From: Microcoleus sp. AS-A8
Lineage (GTDB): Bacteria; Cyanobacteriota; Cyanobacteriia; Cyanobacteriales; Coleofasciculaceae
Direction: 5' to 3'
DNA length: 64,000 nucleotides
NCBI GenBank assembly: GCA_039962225.1
Contig: JAMPKV010000030.1
Coordinates: 1-64,000, forward strand
Shown piece by piece: positions 36,275-46,088 of this stretch. Below the pieces are notes generated by a model that saw only the letters and a list, made by a program, of their open reading frames with translations, was not told the origin of the DNA and did not search any database. The position numbers were made by a program, and so were the translations under genes. Each line of letters opens with the position of its first letter. Position 1 is the stretch's first letter.

Positions 36275-36700
36275 TTAGTTCCCCTCCTCTGTATGTGTCC
36301 TTTTGGAGTTGACGAACGTCTCTTTAGAGATATCGATCCCTTGGAGCTTGGACGATGAGCGCTTCCCTAAAGCCGCTTTGAGCTTTGACTTAGAAGTTTC
36401 TCCTTCAAGATGAATCTGAATTTTCGGTCCTGAGCTAGCTAGACGAATGATCATCCCATCTACGACCGGCATTTGGGTAATGCGTTTGCCATCGATATAG
36501 GTTCCATTCGCACCTAAACTGACAATTTCCCAACCTAAACCATTGCGCTGTATCTCTACGTGATGACGAGAAACCACAGCACTGTATAAAATGACTTCAT
36601 TATCTGTCGAGCGCCCAATCCGAATCACAGATTCGGGTTCAAAGGTCCAACTTTGAACAGGCACGGACTGGAGAGGATGCAGCAGGGTCAGAGTAATCAC
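36275..36700 (-). CDS. FHA-domain protein
   Basis: A 141-residue protein from a GTG at 36700, whose N-terminus (ITLTLLHPLQ..PVQSW) is the usual start of cyanobacterial FHA proteins; a TTG at 36718 is the upstream alternative. The FHA domain spans about 20-95 with IGRS, SRHHVEI and NGTYIDGKRI, the phosphothreonine-binding loops. The basic C-terminal tail is of unknown use. It should read Thr-phosphorylated partners of a Hanks-type kinase. The dynamin cluster begins 0.6 kb downstream on the same strand. Confidence 0.85.
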   Translation of the reverse strand: MITLTLLHPLQSVPVQSWTFEPESVIRIGRSTDNEVILYSAVVSRHHVEIQRNGLGWEIVSLGANGTYIDGKRITQMPVVDGMIIRLASSGPKIQIHLEGETSKSKLKAALGKRSSSKLQGIDISKETFVNSKRTHTEEGN

Positions 36701-37237
36701 CGATATTACATCTTTCAAAGACTTTCGCCTTGCGGCCTCTTGACTCTTTAGACTCCCCCCGCCTTGCTAGGAACGGGAGTTTCCTTTGAGAATCAACTGA
36801 CGCCTTTGCTTAAGTAAGTTCGAGGGAATCCAAACTCATATAGTTATGAATTCACTCTACTTATTTTCGCCGACGACTATTGAGCATTCCACACTTCGGT
36901 CTTTCGACTGCTTTAGCAAAGAGAACGAGAGGCAAAGTGTTAGCGTCATAGTCTTCATAATTGAATTATCTAATAAGTCAAGGTAGGCTGCTAGATTAAT
37001 ATAAATTATCACTTCCCATCGCTAGTTAACTCTTTTTTCGGTACAGTTAGCCTGCACGGTCTGGAAGTCGCCCATCCGACTCCTAAAAATTGGCAACTCG
37101 TGGGAGTGCCATCTTGACTAAACTAGCACTTTCAGGCTACCACTTAAAAACTTGGTCTGCAATTTGCTTTGACCCCTCACCCCTAATTAGTCGGTGAATT
37201 GGTTTAGAGCAATTCGCAGACCCTAATTTGCCGACCA
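36701..37237. other. Intergenic region between the two FHA genes
   Basis: 537 bp with no supported gene. A 46-codon ORF near 36846 has no recognisable feature. No strong hairpin was identified. Confidence 0.3.
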
Positions 37238-38083
37238 TCAAGTGCTTTGGAACAAAAATGTCACTTGGTCACCTTTCCCCAAGCTAATGCGATCGCCTGA
37301 GCGCAATCGATGTCGATTTCCCGGAGGAAGGGGAGTATGGTTGATGTAAGTGCCGTTAGAGCTTCCTACATCCTCAATGTAGTAGATATCGCCCTCAACC
37401 CGGATATCGGCATGAACCCGAGAAACGATCTCAGAGTTAGGAAGACCAGAAACATCAATATCCGGTGGAATCTGGTCATTGGGCTTACCCATATGAACCA
37501 CGGATAGATTCGGAGGCAACTCAAATTTCACATTCGTTTGGACGTGCAGCAAGTACGCCGACTGAATCTGCAATTGAGTTCTGGCAGCGCCAGGAGTAGA
37601 TACCGGGGGTGGGGGGGCGCTACTGGACGTTTTGGCTGACGCTTCCGATTGACTGGCCACAGGAAACGGGGGCAGGGTTCCTGGATCAGGAGAACTCTCG
37701 TTTTCGACCTCCGCGCTAATCGGCTGACTGACAACGGTAGCTGGCAGTGGGGTGACTGGATTAGAAGTGGGTGGACTCGTATAACTCGGTTCCACATTAG
37801 GCTGTTGAGAACTGATAGACACAGGTTCAGGTGCAACAAGGGGTTCAGGGGGCACCAAGTCCGGTATATCAGGAATTGAGTTAGGAGCAGATGTCATTGC
37901 TGCCTCTATAGGGTCACCTGCATTCAGCAGATTAAACCCACACTGACCGCAGAAGCTAGCATCTGTCTGAACAGTAGAACCACAGTTCGGACAAGTGGTA
38001 GTTGCGGGTAAAGGGGTATAGCAAGCTTCACATTGGGTTGCTCCATCTGGATTTTGGTGATTGCAGTTAGGGCAGACAATCAT
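37238..38083 (-). CDS. Double zinc-ribbon FHA-domain protein
   Basis: A 281-residue protein. The ATG at 38083 has a near-ideal GGAGG ribosome site, deciding against the ORF start 14 codons upstream. Two zinc ribbons are visible: C4/C7/C18/C21 and C31/C34/C45/C48. A long proline/serine-rich linker (about 55-180) leads to a C-terminal FHA domain (about 190-281) with HMGKPND, SRVHADI and SSNGTYIN. This is a common cyanobacterial arrangement; it probably binds phosphothreonine on a kinase or its substrate, and the ribbons provide a second contact. The 4-Cys kinase at 632 has an analogous ribbon. Confidence 0.9.
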   Translation of the reverse strand: MIVCPNCNHQNPDGATQCEACYTPLPATTTCPNCGSTVQTDASFCGQCGFNLLNAGDPIEAAMTSAPNSIPDIPDLVPPEPLVAPEPVSISSQQPNVEPSYTSPPTSNPVTPLPATVVSQPISAEVENESSPDPGTLPPFPVASQSEASAKTSSSAPPPPVSTPGAARTQLQIQSAYLLHVQTNVKFELPPNLSVVHMGKPNDQIPPDIDVSGLPNSEIVSRVHADIRVEGDIYYIEDVGSSNGTYINHTPLPPGNRHRLRSGDRISLGKGDQVTFLFQST

Positions 38084-38664
38084 AGAACCTCCTTGCCGCC
38101 AGTATTGATCCTCCCTATTTGACATGCTCCCGCCGCTAAATTCTTGTAGCGAGGGATTCCCAACCTCAGTTTCCCTTAGTCGGTTCTCAGTTCATCCAGT
38201 CCACATCATTGACACTACTCTCGTAGTCGCCAGCCAGAGGTGGAGTTCTGAGCCTTCGAGCTTTTGGCTCCAGTTTCCTAATGCCTTTAGGTACTGTTGA
38301 TGTTAGCGAAGCGACGCTAACGCGCCGCAAATGCTTTTTTTGATGTTGGTACTCCGTTTGTTTCCCTAGCGAGGATGACGATGGTTCTCGCCACCGATGG
38401 GTCTCTATGTAAGTCTTCTCGAATACGAGAGAATCTACATTTTGTATGATTTAGCCCTACGCTGTAGTGGGACGGGGTATTGCAACCTGTCTGATAATAG
38501 CAAATCCCTGAGTGCCATTCATCGGACGAATGTCTCACTAGGCTATGCCTAGCGGCGAAAAGAGCTAACATCGTCACACCTCACGAGTCTGTCAAGAGCC
38601 TTGTAGCGGAATGGGTAAGCACAATAGACAGTAAAATTTTATAAATTGTTAACAGAAACGAGTC
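38084..38664. other. Intergenic region with a short hairpin
   Basis: 581 bp. GTTAGCG (38302-38308) and CGCTAAC (38315-38321) form a 7-bp hairpin. An 86-codon minus-strand ORF (38317-38577) with three cysteines is not recognised and I do not call it. Decayed mobile DNA is possible. Confidence 0.3.
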
Positions 38665-39387
38665 CTATTTTTTCAACTCTTGACCGGCTGCCTCATCTAA
38701 AAGCCACCAAAGTTCTCCTTGGGGGTTAATTAAGCGTGCTGGGTAGGTCATGGCGTCGGCTTCAGGAGCAAATATCTGAGCCAGAGCCGGTTTTTTGCTG
38801 GCACCCACAACCAAAAACATGACGCAGTGGGCATGGTTGATCAGGGGCGCGGTAAAGGTGATGCGAGGCTGATCATCTTTGTTACCGACCGTAACCAGAC
38901 GGTCTGTCATTTGCAGCGCATCGGTATGAGGAAACAGGGAAGCCGTATGGGCATCATCGCCGATGCCTAACAGAATGATATCGAAATGGGGAAACTCTCC
39001 TACGGCTGCCTTGAAGAACTCACGCAGATGGTCATCGTGCTTCTGAGCGTCGGCGGCTGGACTCTCGCCATTGGTGGACATCGGGTGAATGTTAGCCGCT
39101 GGGATACTGACTTTGTCTAACCAGGCATGACGCGCCATTCTTTGATTGCTATCGGGGTGGTCGGCTGGCACGTAGCGTTCATCACCCCAGAAGACATGGA
39201 TTTTATCCCAGGGGAGTTCCTGGGTGGCGATCGCTTCGTATAAAGGCTTCGGTGTGCCACCCCCGGCCAGGGCGATCGTACACTGACCGCGTTCGGAGAT
39301 GGCAGCTTGCATTTGGGAGAGGACAACTTCGAGCGATCGCGCAATGAGTGCTTCTTTATCGGGTAAAACTTCAACTGTTTTGTTCAT
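38665..39387 (-). CDS. pgl: 6-phosphogluconolactonase
   Basis: A 240-residue Pgl of normal length. Signatures: LAGGGTPKPLYE (phosphate loop, near 40-51), FWGDERYVPADHPDSN and LLGIGDDAHTASLFPHT with the catalytic histidine. It hydrolyses 6-phosphogluconolactone in the oxidative pentose phosphate pathway, the main route of sugar oxidation in the dark in cyanobacteria. It is divergent from the HpsJ-like gene. Most bacterial Pgl proteins read DDGHTASLFP here; the alanine is a minor variation. Confidence 0.93.
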   Translation of the reverse strand: MNKTVEVLPDKEALIARSLEVVLSQMQAAISERGQCTIALAGGGTPKPLYEAIATQELPWDKIHVFWGDERYVPADHPDSNQRMARHAWLDKVSIPAANIHPMSTNGESPAADAQKHDDHLREFFKAAVGEFPHFDIILLGIGDDAHTASLFPHTDALQMTDRLVTVGNKDDQPRITFTAPLINHAHCVMFLVVGASKKPALAQIFAPEADAMTYPARLINPQGELWWLLDEAAGQELKK

Positions 39388-39746
39388 AAACTCTACGTTT
39401 GTGACTTTGTCGTTCTACATAGGGGTTCTGGCGTTAATTTTGCCTCGCAATACGCTACAGTAAACTACCACTATGAAGCTGATGCGAGAATGACACTACC
39501 ACAAAGCCGACTAGAAATCGGTCAATTGAAGGTGTTTTTTTATTCTGGAGAAGTTCAAAGAAAACTTGGAGTCTCCCCAACAAGCCTCTCCAATTCAATG
39601 CGTTAACATGGGCAAGTCCCTATCGTTGAGCCATCCTTGCTTCTTCTGGATCGGATCTTCCTGCGTCGGTGAAAAGCGGTACGTTTAGGACAGCTTGCGA
39701 GAGTAAAGTTGTAAATGGCTCATACAGTTCTCAACAGACATAACCG
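39388..39746. other. Divergent intergenic region
   Basis: 359 bp between pgl (minus) and the HpsJ-like gene (plus), expected to hold both promoters. No gene or strong repeat is seen. Confidence 0.3.
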
Positions 39747-40520
39747 ATGAAAAGTAGTCCTGTCTATTCCCCCTTCACAGCTCTGGCCCTCAAGGTTGTC
39801 GGGCTGATTATGATTGTGTCTTCCCTGGTGGATTACATCTTTCTAGCCATTCCTTTGAATGCTGGACAGAGGGCTTGGCAGCTAGCCTATGTAGGTCAAT
39901 TGGTGGATCGGGGGATCTTGCCGATGGTCGGGATCGCCTTTTTGCTACTAGGCTATTGGCTGGAAAGCAGCATGGGGGCACCCTCGTCCGAGGGAAGGTC
40001 GCTGATACAAGATTTAAGATTTTGGGCGCTGTTGCTTTCCAGCCTATTGGGACTTATTTTTCTCCTGTTGCTGCCGCTGCACATCAATAATGTGGTTCAG
40101 CAAAGCGATGTTGAACTCAAGCAGCTCAATGATCGAGTCACTTTAGCCCAATCTCAAATTGAAGGCCGAGCGCAACAAATCGCTGCCCTTGTCAAAGATC
40201 CCAAAGGACTGGCACAGCTCAAACAACAGCTAACAGAGTTAAACCAAGCGCTTGAGAGTGGTCGAGTTCCAGCCGAACAGCAGCCTCAGGCCAAGGCTTA
40301 CCAACAACTCTTACAGACTATTACGCAAAATCCCACGAAAGCGATTAGTCAAGAAGTTGATGCCGCGAAAGCCAAAATCAGTAAAGACAAGCAAGATTTA
40401 GAAAACCAGACCAAGACTGGAGCGATGAAGTCTGCTTTAAGGACGGGTTTGAGCAGCTTGCTATTAGCGATCGGCTACATTACTATTGGTTGGTCGGGAT
40501 TGCGAAACGCTGGCAGGTAG
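39747..40520 (+). CDS. HpsJ-family membrane protein
   Basis: A 257-residue protein with the layout of cyanobacterial HpsJ-like proteins: three N-terminal transmembrane helices (about 12-32, 55-72, 92-112; containing YVGQLVDRGILPMVGIAFLLLGYWLE), a soluble coiled-coil region of about 100 residues rich in Gln, and a last helix near 230-250. HpsJ was named for hormogonium polysaccharide production and gliding in filamentous cyanobacteria, but many members are uncharacterised and no other hps genes are present here. The family call is good; the function is not established. Confidence 0.7.
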   Translation: MKSSPVYSPFTALALKVVGLIMIVSSLVDYIFLAIPLNAGQRAWQLAYVGQLVDRGILPMVGIAFLLLGYWLESSMGAPSSEGRSLIQDLRFWALLLSSLLGLIFLLLLPLHINNVVQQSDVELKQLNDRVTLAQSQIEGRAQQIAALVKDPKGLAQLKQQLTELNQALESGRVPAEQQPQAKAYQQLLQTITQNPTKAISQEVDAAKAKISKDKQDLENQTKTGAMKSALRTGLSSLLLAIGYITIGWSGLRNAGR

Positions 40521-41408
40521 AAACGGCTGCCTCATCGCTGTTCCCATTTCGGTAAATTCTGTAAATCGTAGTTGATTGGAGACACCAGAATTCTCAGTGT
40601 TGCTGAGAACCGGGCTTATGGTGAATCAAAGCCCAATGACCCTTTGCCAAGCGCAGAAAGTCGCAGGAATTCACGGCAACAGGGTCTGATTAAAGGCTAC
40701 TAAGCTCTAAAAGCCCATGAGAAAACATGTCCTCTTTTTTTGAGAGGAGTCCTCAAATCTATCCAAAGGTATAAGCCCAAATTTATAGAAGCCAAAGCTC
40801 TACACAAGACCAGAGAATCCGTAAGATGGCTCTGGTTTTTTAACTCAAATCCATCATCCTTGATTGATCTGTTCAGGTGATGGATATTTTAGCATGCTCC
40901 ATCCTATTGAAGGTTGAACCGTCCCTGTTTTGGCGTGGAGTAGTCTCTTTTTTGTTGGATTGTGTCTTCCTAACCCTATAGGCTCTCTCTGTTAAAATGT
41001 TTTCAGTGATACCACTTATTTGGAAAAATTTTCAGGCTTGCGTTCGGTGTCCAATTTGTGGCACTTACCTCCTAGCTCACGTATTTGACCTCTAAAAGGA
41101 GAAAGAAACGTGGAGGGTTTGGAACTTCAACACAAATATCGATACTTGCAACAATTCTTTACAAGCCTTACAAATAGGAAAGGAACCCTCTGCTACGAAC
41201 ACTGTTTCACTGGGGGCAGCTAAGCGTGGTTTGGCAGGAGCAGACTCTCATAAAAGCGGGTTTCTCTGCTAGGTTCGCGCACCGTGCAGCGCTTATAGCG
41301 CTTGCTGTTTGTTTGGTTCAGGTTTCCGAGCTTGTCTTCCCCTCAAACCAGTGATTGAGGCGGTAACGACAAAAATTAAAGAGCCATTGTAAGGAGAGTC
41401 GGTGATCT
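40521..41408. other. 888-bp non-coding region with hairpins
   Basis: No gene supported. A terminator-like hairpin (40809-40841) and a second hairpin ATCCATCA/TGATGGAT (40849-40885) are present. A 32-codon ORF at 40997-41095 with a CVRCPICG motif lacks a ribosome site. The length and hairpins leave room for a small RNA, but no known family was recognised. Confidence 0.35.
40809..40841 (+). terminator. Rho-independent terminator-like hairpin
   Basis: ACCAGAG (40809-40815) pairs with CTCTGGT (40830-40836), followed by a run of T to 40841. It lies 290 bp after the HpsJ-like gene, so it could end either that transcript or a small RNA starting in the gap. Confidence 0.55.
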
Positions 41409-42137
41409 GTGATCCAACGCTTAAAGCAGGACTTGAAGAATGACCTGATTGCGGGTCTTCTGGTAGTGATTCCTCTCGCTACGACAATCTGGCTGACAAT
41501 CACGATTGCCAGTTGGGTGATTGAGTTTCTAACTCGTATTCCCAAGCAAATCAACCCCTATGATAACCTCCATCCCATCTTGGTCAATTTGCTGAATTTG
41601 CTGGTGGGATTGACTGTGCCCCTGCTGTGTATTTTGGTGATTGGCTTAATGGCACGCAATATTGCAGGGCGGTGGTTGCTGGATTTTGGTGAGCGGGTTT
41701 TACAGGCTATTCCCTTAGCGGGGGCAGTCTATAAAACATTGAAACAGTTGTTGGAGACGCTTTTAAAAGATACGAATGGAAAGTTCCGGCGTGTGATTTT
41801 AGTTGAGTATCCCCGACAGGGAATGTGGGCACTGGCTTTTGTGACGGGCGTGATGAGCAGCGAGATTCAATCTCAGATGGCTCGGCCCATGTTGAGCATT
41901 TTTATCCCCACAACCCCTAATCCCACAACCGGCTGGTATGCCATTGTTCCAGAAGACGAAGTCATTAATCTTTCCATGTCCATTGAAGATGCCTTCAAGG
42001 TCGTCATTTCCGGTGGAATTGTCAGTCCCTCAGCGTCCGCGCTCGCAATTTCTCCTAAGACAACCTATGCCAAAAAACCACTAGAACAACCCTTGCCTGA
42101 ATTGAGACGGCAGGCATTACCCACAGAAGAGGTTTAA
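41409..42137 (+). CDS. DUF502 membrane protein
   Basis: A 242-residue protein of the DUF502 family with GTG start and an AGGAGAG ribosome site. Two transmembrane helices (about 14-38 and 58-80) precede the conserved segment PLAGAVYKTLKQLLETLL and the cytosolic or lumenal beta domain (VEYPRQGMWALAFVTG, FIPTTPNPTTGWYAIVPEDEV). DUF502 is widespread in bacteria and plants (LIKE-COV proteins) with unclear function, perhaps in membrane trafficking. It is followed by nusB and ftsY on the same strand. Confidence 0.88.
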   Translation: MIQRLKQDLKNDLIAGLLVVIPLATTIWLTITIASWVIEFLTRIPKQINPYDNLHPILVNLLNLLVGLTVPLLCILVIGLMARNIAGRWLLDFGERVLQAIPLAGAVYKTLKQLLETLLKDTNGKFRRVILVEYPRQGMWALAFVTGVMSSEIQSQMARPMLSIFIPTTPNPTTGWYAIVPEDEVINLSMSIEDAFKVVISGGIVSPSASALAISPKTTYAKKPLEQPLPELRRQALPTEEV

Positions 42138-42276
42138 TTTCCCTTCAAGAGCGTGGGATAGTCAGAATTAACGTGGTGAACTACGATAGCGACGAGGCAA
42201 GAGAAAATACTTCTAAATCCCTATCTCAAATCTGTGTATAAATCTGTATAACCTTACCCTAACCCCGACGCTAACC

Positions 42277-42915
42277 ATGCTTCAACCCCGCCGAATAGCC
42301 CGCGAACTGGCTCTGTTGAGCCTCTCACAAATGCCGAGTACGCCGGATAGACTAGATGCTCAGCAGATGAATAATCTCGTCTTAGCCGCCGTCCGCACTC
42401 TCACCGGAGAAATTCAAGAAGCGTTAGAAACCGCAGCGGCTGAACTCCAAAGAGGGAGCGATCGCCTCCTTACGAGTGAAACCCGTGCTAGCGATGTGCT
42501 TAGTGCTAAAGCCATGGTGGCGGATGCCATTGATCTAGCCCAGAAAGCCATCAATCGCTTGGGAACAGCCGTTGAAATCCCAGAAGTGGTTCAGCTAACG
42601 AATCAGCAAGAAGTCCGCACTTACGCCTTAGAAATTCTCAAAACGATCAACCGTAGACAGGTCGAGATTGATCAAAGCTTGACCCAAGCCCTGCAAGATT
42701 GGCAACTGAACCGTTTGGCACATATTGACCGAGACATCTTGCGGATTTCTGTTGCAGAAATTACATTCTTGGGCATCCCGGATCGCGTCGCCATTAACGA
42801 AGCCGTGGAGCTGGCTAAGCGCTACAGCGATGACGAAGGACACCGATTTATCAACGGTGTGTTGCGTCGCGTCACTGACCGCCTGAAAATAGAAGCCCGC
42901 CTGCATCTGCAATAG
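42277..42915 (+). CDS. nusB: Transcription antitermination factor NusB
   Basis: A 212-residue NusB, longer than the E. coli protein because of an N-terminal insertion typical of cyanobacteria. It opens [16 protein letters not shown] and closes with [47 protein letters not shown]. It binds boxA RNA with NusE (S10) to prevent premature termination of rRNA transcripts. ftsY follows 139 bp later, an arrangement seen in other cyanobacteria. Confidence 0.95.
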   Translation: MLQPRRIARELALLSLSQMPSTPDRLDAQQMNNLVLAAVRTLTGEIQEALETAAAELQRGSDRLLTSETRASDVLSAKAMVADAIDLAQKAINRLGTAVEIPEVVQLTNQQEVRTYALEILKTINRRQVEIDQSLTQALQDWQLNRLAHIDRDILRISVAEITFLGIPDRVAINEAVELAKRYSDDEGHRFINGVLRRVTDRLKIEARLHLQ

Positions 42916-43054
42916 AAAAGTCTATTTTAGCTGTGCAATTTCATCTCTGTTGATAGTCGTTAGACTTGACGGTAGAGAGCGTCAAATAGTTGGATAAGGT
43001 GGAGGGGCAATTCCCCTGGGGTTGCCTGGGTTCGATCTGTGTGAGAAAAGTCAA

Positions 43055-44977
43055 ATGGTTTTTAATTGGTTCCGCCGACAGTTTGGCAATAGCGACGGGT
43101 CTTCAGAGGAGACTTCTACCGAAACTCCCCAGGTTGAACAGGAACAAGAGGTAACTGAGGAGCAGGAAGCAGGAGTCGCCGACGATGACCTCCTGAATTG
43201 GGCGAAAACGGCTTACAAAAACATTCAAAAGCAGCAAGAGGAGGCGACAGAACCTCAGGAGGAACCCTCCTCAGAACCGACTGAGGCGACTCCTGAAGAA
43301 GAGTCTGCTTCCGAACAACCTGCTGTCGCGGAATCTGAGGTAGAAATTACCACAGAAGCCGCAGAACCGACAATGGCTCAATTGGCTGACCAAACGGTAG
43401 AGGAAACGGCACCGACCGCTGAAAGCTTACCCCAAGCCTCACCCGATGTGGTATCGGCTGAATCTCAACAAGAGATAGCCGTACCAGAACCAGAAGCTGA
43501 AGCCGTAGAATCTCCAGCTGTGGCGGAAGCCTCAGAGGCAATAGAGGCCGTACCAGAACCAGAAGCTGAAGCCGTAGAATCCCCAGTCTTGGCGGAAGCC
43601 TTAGAGGCAGTAGAGGCAGAAATACCGGTCACCATCGAATCGGTAACGGTTGAGTCAGCCCCACCTCCCACAGCAGAACCCGTAACGGTTGCATCCACTG
43701 AGCAAGAAACATCGCCAGTAGCCCCCGTTACGCAGGCTCAGACCCCCGTAGAATCTGAAACCCTATCCCCAGTTGCTGCAGAAACTGAGTCAGCCCCCGC
43801 TGCCCCCTTACCCATCTGGGCGCGATCCAGTGCGGAACGGCAGGCACGACTGGAACGCCTCAAGGAAACCGCCATTGAACTGCCAGAACCTGAACCCGTG
43901 AGGGCATCTGTCCAGCCCGTTGCACCAGTGGCAACCACAACAGTTGAGGGAGAGGCCGTTCCAGGTCTTGCATTTGATGAAGGGTTCATGTGGTCAGCCC
44001 AAGTTTTGGCAGCACAGGGGCGTCGTCCCGAAGATGTTTCAGCCGAAGAAATTAGTTGGCTCAAGCGACTGCGCCTAGGACTGGATAAAACCCGTCGCAG
44101 CTTAATTAACCAGCTCAAAGCGATTGTTGGTCAAGGGCCGTTGAATCAAGACGCCGTAATGGAGATTGAGGCACTGCTGTTGCAGGCTGATGTCGGTGTT
44201 GAGGCAACGGACTATATCATCAATACCCTGCAACAAAAATTGCGGGAGGAAGTCTTGCCCCCGGAGCAAGCGATCGCCTATCTCAAACAAATTATCCGAG
44301 ATTTGCTCGACCGACCTCTCCAGGAATCTTACAGCCCAACCTTTGTCCCGGAAAAAGACACCCTGAATATTTGGCTGATGACTGGGGTGAATGGTGCGGG
44401 TAAGACTACAACCATCGGAAAACTCGCTCACCTCGCCCAGAAATCTGGCTACCGCTGCTTAATTGGGGCCGCTGATACCTTCCGGGCGGCGGCGGTGGAA
44501 CAGGTGAAGATTTGGGGAGAACGCAGTGGCACTGAGGTGATTGCTAATCCGGGTAAAAATACTGACCCGGCGGCTGTAGTATTTGATGCAATTACAGCAG
44601 CACAAGCCCGAAATACAGAATTACTCCTAATAGACACGGCAGGACGTCTGCAAAACAAGAAAAACCTGATGGAGGAACTCGCGAAAATTCGGCGGATTAT
44701 CGATAAAAAAGCTCCTGACACTCAGGTTGAATCCCTCTTAGTGCTGGATGCCACCCTCGGTCAAAATGGTCTGCGTCAGGCGGAAGTCTTCTCACAAGCG
44801 GCAAAACTCAGCGGTGTGGTTTTGACCAAACTGGATGGCACGGCCAAAGGAGGCGTTGCCCTGGCGGTGGTGCAGCAATTGGGTTTGCCTATTCGATTTA
44901 TTGGTGCGGGTGAAGGAATTGAAGACTTGCGTCCTTTCTCTAGCTACGAGTTTGTTGAAGCTTTACTTAGTGGTTAG
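43055..44977 (+). CDS. ftsY: Signal recognition particle receptor FtsY
   Basis: A 640-residue FtsY from the ATG at 43055, whose opening [11 protein letters not shown] is the usual cyanobacterial start; the TTG at 43022 is less likely. The first 300 residues form an acidic, Ala/Pro/Glu-rich A-domain containing a direct repeat with [12 protein letters not shown]. The NG GTPase domain follows, with G1 GVNGAGKTT (444-452), then DTAGRLQ and [10 protein letters not shown]. It docks the SRP-ribosome complex at the membrane for co-translational insertion. The A-domain is unusually long, and its repeat suggests recent internal duplication. Confidence 0.95.
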   Translation: MVFNWFRRQFGNSDGSSEETSTETPQVEQEQEVTEEQEAGVADDDLLNWAKTAYKNIQKQQEEATEPQEEPSSEPTEATPEEESASEQPAVAESEVEITTEAAEPTMAQLADQTVEETAPTAESLPQASPDVVSAESQQEIAVPEPEAEAVESPAVAEASEAIEAVPEPEAEAVESPVLAEALEAVEAEIPVTIESVTVESAPPPTAEPVTVASTEQETSPVAPVTQAQTPVESETLSPVAAETESAPAAPLPIWARSSAERQARLERLKETAIELPEPEPVRASVQPVAPVATTTVEGEAVPGLAFDEGFMWSAQVLAAQGRRPEDVSAEEISWLKRLRLGLDKTRRSLINQLKAIVGQGPLNQDAVMEIEALLLQADVGVEATDYIINTLQQKLREEVLPPEQAIAYLKQIIRDLLDRPLQESYSPTFVPEKDTLNIWLMTGVNGAGKTTTIGKLAHLAQKSGYRCLIGAADTFRAAAVEQVKIWGERSGTEVIANPGKNTDPAAVVFDAITAAQARNTELLLIDTAGRLQNKKNLMEELAKIRRIIDKKAPDTQVESLLVLDATLGQNGLRQAEVFSQAAKLSGVVLTKLDGTAKGGVALAVVQQLGLPIRFIGAGEGIEDLRPFSSYEFVEALLSG

Positions 44978-45023
44978 TCGGTTCAGGATTGCCCTCGACT
45001 TCGCTAGTACAGAAATTAGTGAT

Positions 45024-45048
45024 TGACTGCCTCAGCCTTTGGCAGTCA
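45024..45048 (+). terminator. Hairpin after ftsY
   Basis: TGACTGCC (45024-45031) and GGCAGTCA (45041-45048) form an 8-bp stem with a 9-nt loop, 47 bp after the ftsY stop. No T-run follows. Confidence 0.45.
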
Positions 45049-45101
45049 TCGAATCTGGCAATTTCCGTTAAATTGAAAGAAGTCACGGCGAAGGAAGATA
45101 G

Positions 45102-45791
45102 ATGTCAGCACAACTGTTACTGGTAGATGATGAACCAGGAGTACGGGTATCGGTCAAAGAATACCTGCAAGAAGTTGGGGGTTTTGATGTACAGGTTGCC
45201 AGTAATGCTGATGAAGCATGGCAAATGTTGCAACGCAAAACACCAGACCTTGTGATTTCTGACGTCATGATGCCCAAAGTTGATGGGTATCAGTTTCTGA
45301 AACAGTTACGTGATGACCCCCGGTTTAAAACTCTACCAGTGGTATTTCTCACAGCCAGAGGGATGACTTCAGACCGAATACAGGGTTATCACGCAGGGGT
45401 TGATGCCTATTTGCCGAAGCCGTTTGATCCGGATGAATTAGTCGCGATTGTTGAGAACTTATTGGGACGCCGCACTGCTACGGCGGGAGAGACATCAGGC
45501 AGTACCGAACTGGAGCAAATTGCCCAGGAAATTGCGACAATTCGAGCAATGTTAGACCAAAGACCGGGCATTGCTCAAACTCCTCCCCCCATTCGCATTG
45601 ATTTTACGCCGCGAGAGCAGAGTGTTTTAGATTTGGTGGCGGAAGGATTGATGAATAAAGAAATTGCCCGACGCCTCGACACTAGTGTCCGCAATGTTGA
45701 GAAGTATGTCAGCCGCTTATTTAGCAAAACTGGAACAAATAGTCGCACGGAGTTGGTTCGTTACGCTTTGGAACATGGCTTAACCAAGTGA
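45102..45791 (+). CDS. NarL/LuxR-type response regulator, Ycf29/Rre1-like
   Basis: A 229-residue two-domain regulator. The receiver (about 4-120) has D9/D10, phospho-acceptor D54 and the lysine in LPKPF. After a linker, the LuxR-type helix-turn-helix (about 165-225) reads FTPREQSVLDLVAEGLMNKEIARRLDTSVRNVEKYVSRLF. This lineage corresponds to plastid Ycf29 and cyanobacterial Rre1, which responds to stress under kinase NblS or Hik34; assignment to that orthologue group is probable, not proven. No kinase gene is adjacent. Confidence 0.85.
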   Translation: MSAQLLLVDDEPGVRVSVKEYLQEVGGFDVQVASNADEAWQMLQRKTPDLVISDVMMPKVDGYQFLKQLRDDPRFKTLPVVFLTARGMTSDRIQGYHAGVDAYLPKPFDPDELVAIVENLLGRRTATAGETSGSTELEQIAQEIATIRAMLDQRPGIAQTPPPIRIDFTPREQSVLDLVAEGLMNKEIARRLDTSVRNVEKYVSRLFSKTGTNSRTELVRYALEHGLTK

Positions 45792-45880
45792 ATCGTTACA
45801 AGGTTTCTTTTCTTCACAATTTCAGCTCATATAACCCCTCATAATATGTAGTTTATTTGCATATTGTAAAGACACATGTA

Positions 45881-45937
45881 TTTTTCTAAGGTAATTGAGG
45901 GAAATCCTGGTATTGTTCATTTACTACCTTAGAAAAA
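45881..45937 (+). promoter_or_regulatory. Long inverted repeat just upstream of a small membrane-protein gene
   Basis: TTTTTCTAAGGTA (45881-45893) and TACCTTAGAAAAA (45925-45937) are perfect 13-bp arms with a 31-nt spacer. The structure ends 10 bp before the ATG at 45948, in the expected leader and ribosome-binding region, so it could gate translation, act as a protein operator, or be an upstream terminator. Confidence 0.6.
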
Positions 45938-45947
45938 GACACAAATA

Positions 45948-46067
45948 ATGAAAGTTTCACAAAATAAAAAACATTTAGGTGAATCAATTGCTCTGGGTGC
46001 TGTCTTAGTGGCAACGAGTGTTGGTATCTTTGTCGTGATGATGATGCAAAGCGGTGTCTTGCAATAA
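45948..46067 (+). CDS. 39-residue single-pass membrane protein
   Basis: A short ORF opening MKVSQNKKHLGESIALGAVL and ending MMMQSGVLQ. A charged N-terminus (four lysines in eight residues) precedes one hydrophobic helix (about 14-33), giving an N-in single-span protein. It is framed by the inverted repeat upstream and a strong terminator 22 bp after the stop, so the unit looks like an independent transcript. It resembles in size the small subunits and regulators of cyanobacterial membrane complexes, but I recognise no named family. No clear Shine-Dalgarno sequence is seen. Confidence 0.65.
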   Translation: MKVSQNKKHLGESIALGAVLVATSVGIFVVMMMQSGVLQ

Positions 46068-46088
46068 AAAATTTAACTAAGTCCGTAG

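Noticed and set aside
38317-38577. 86-codon minus-strand ORF with Cys and His residues, considered as a transposase (TnpB-like) remnant
   Set aside because: Cysteine spacing does not match a TnpB zinc ribbon, and no RuvC-type motif could be seen.
40997-41095. 32-codon ORF with a CVRCPICG motif, considered as a mini zinc-ribbon protein
   Set aside because: No ribosome site and only half of a zinc site; too short to support.
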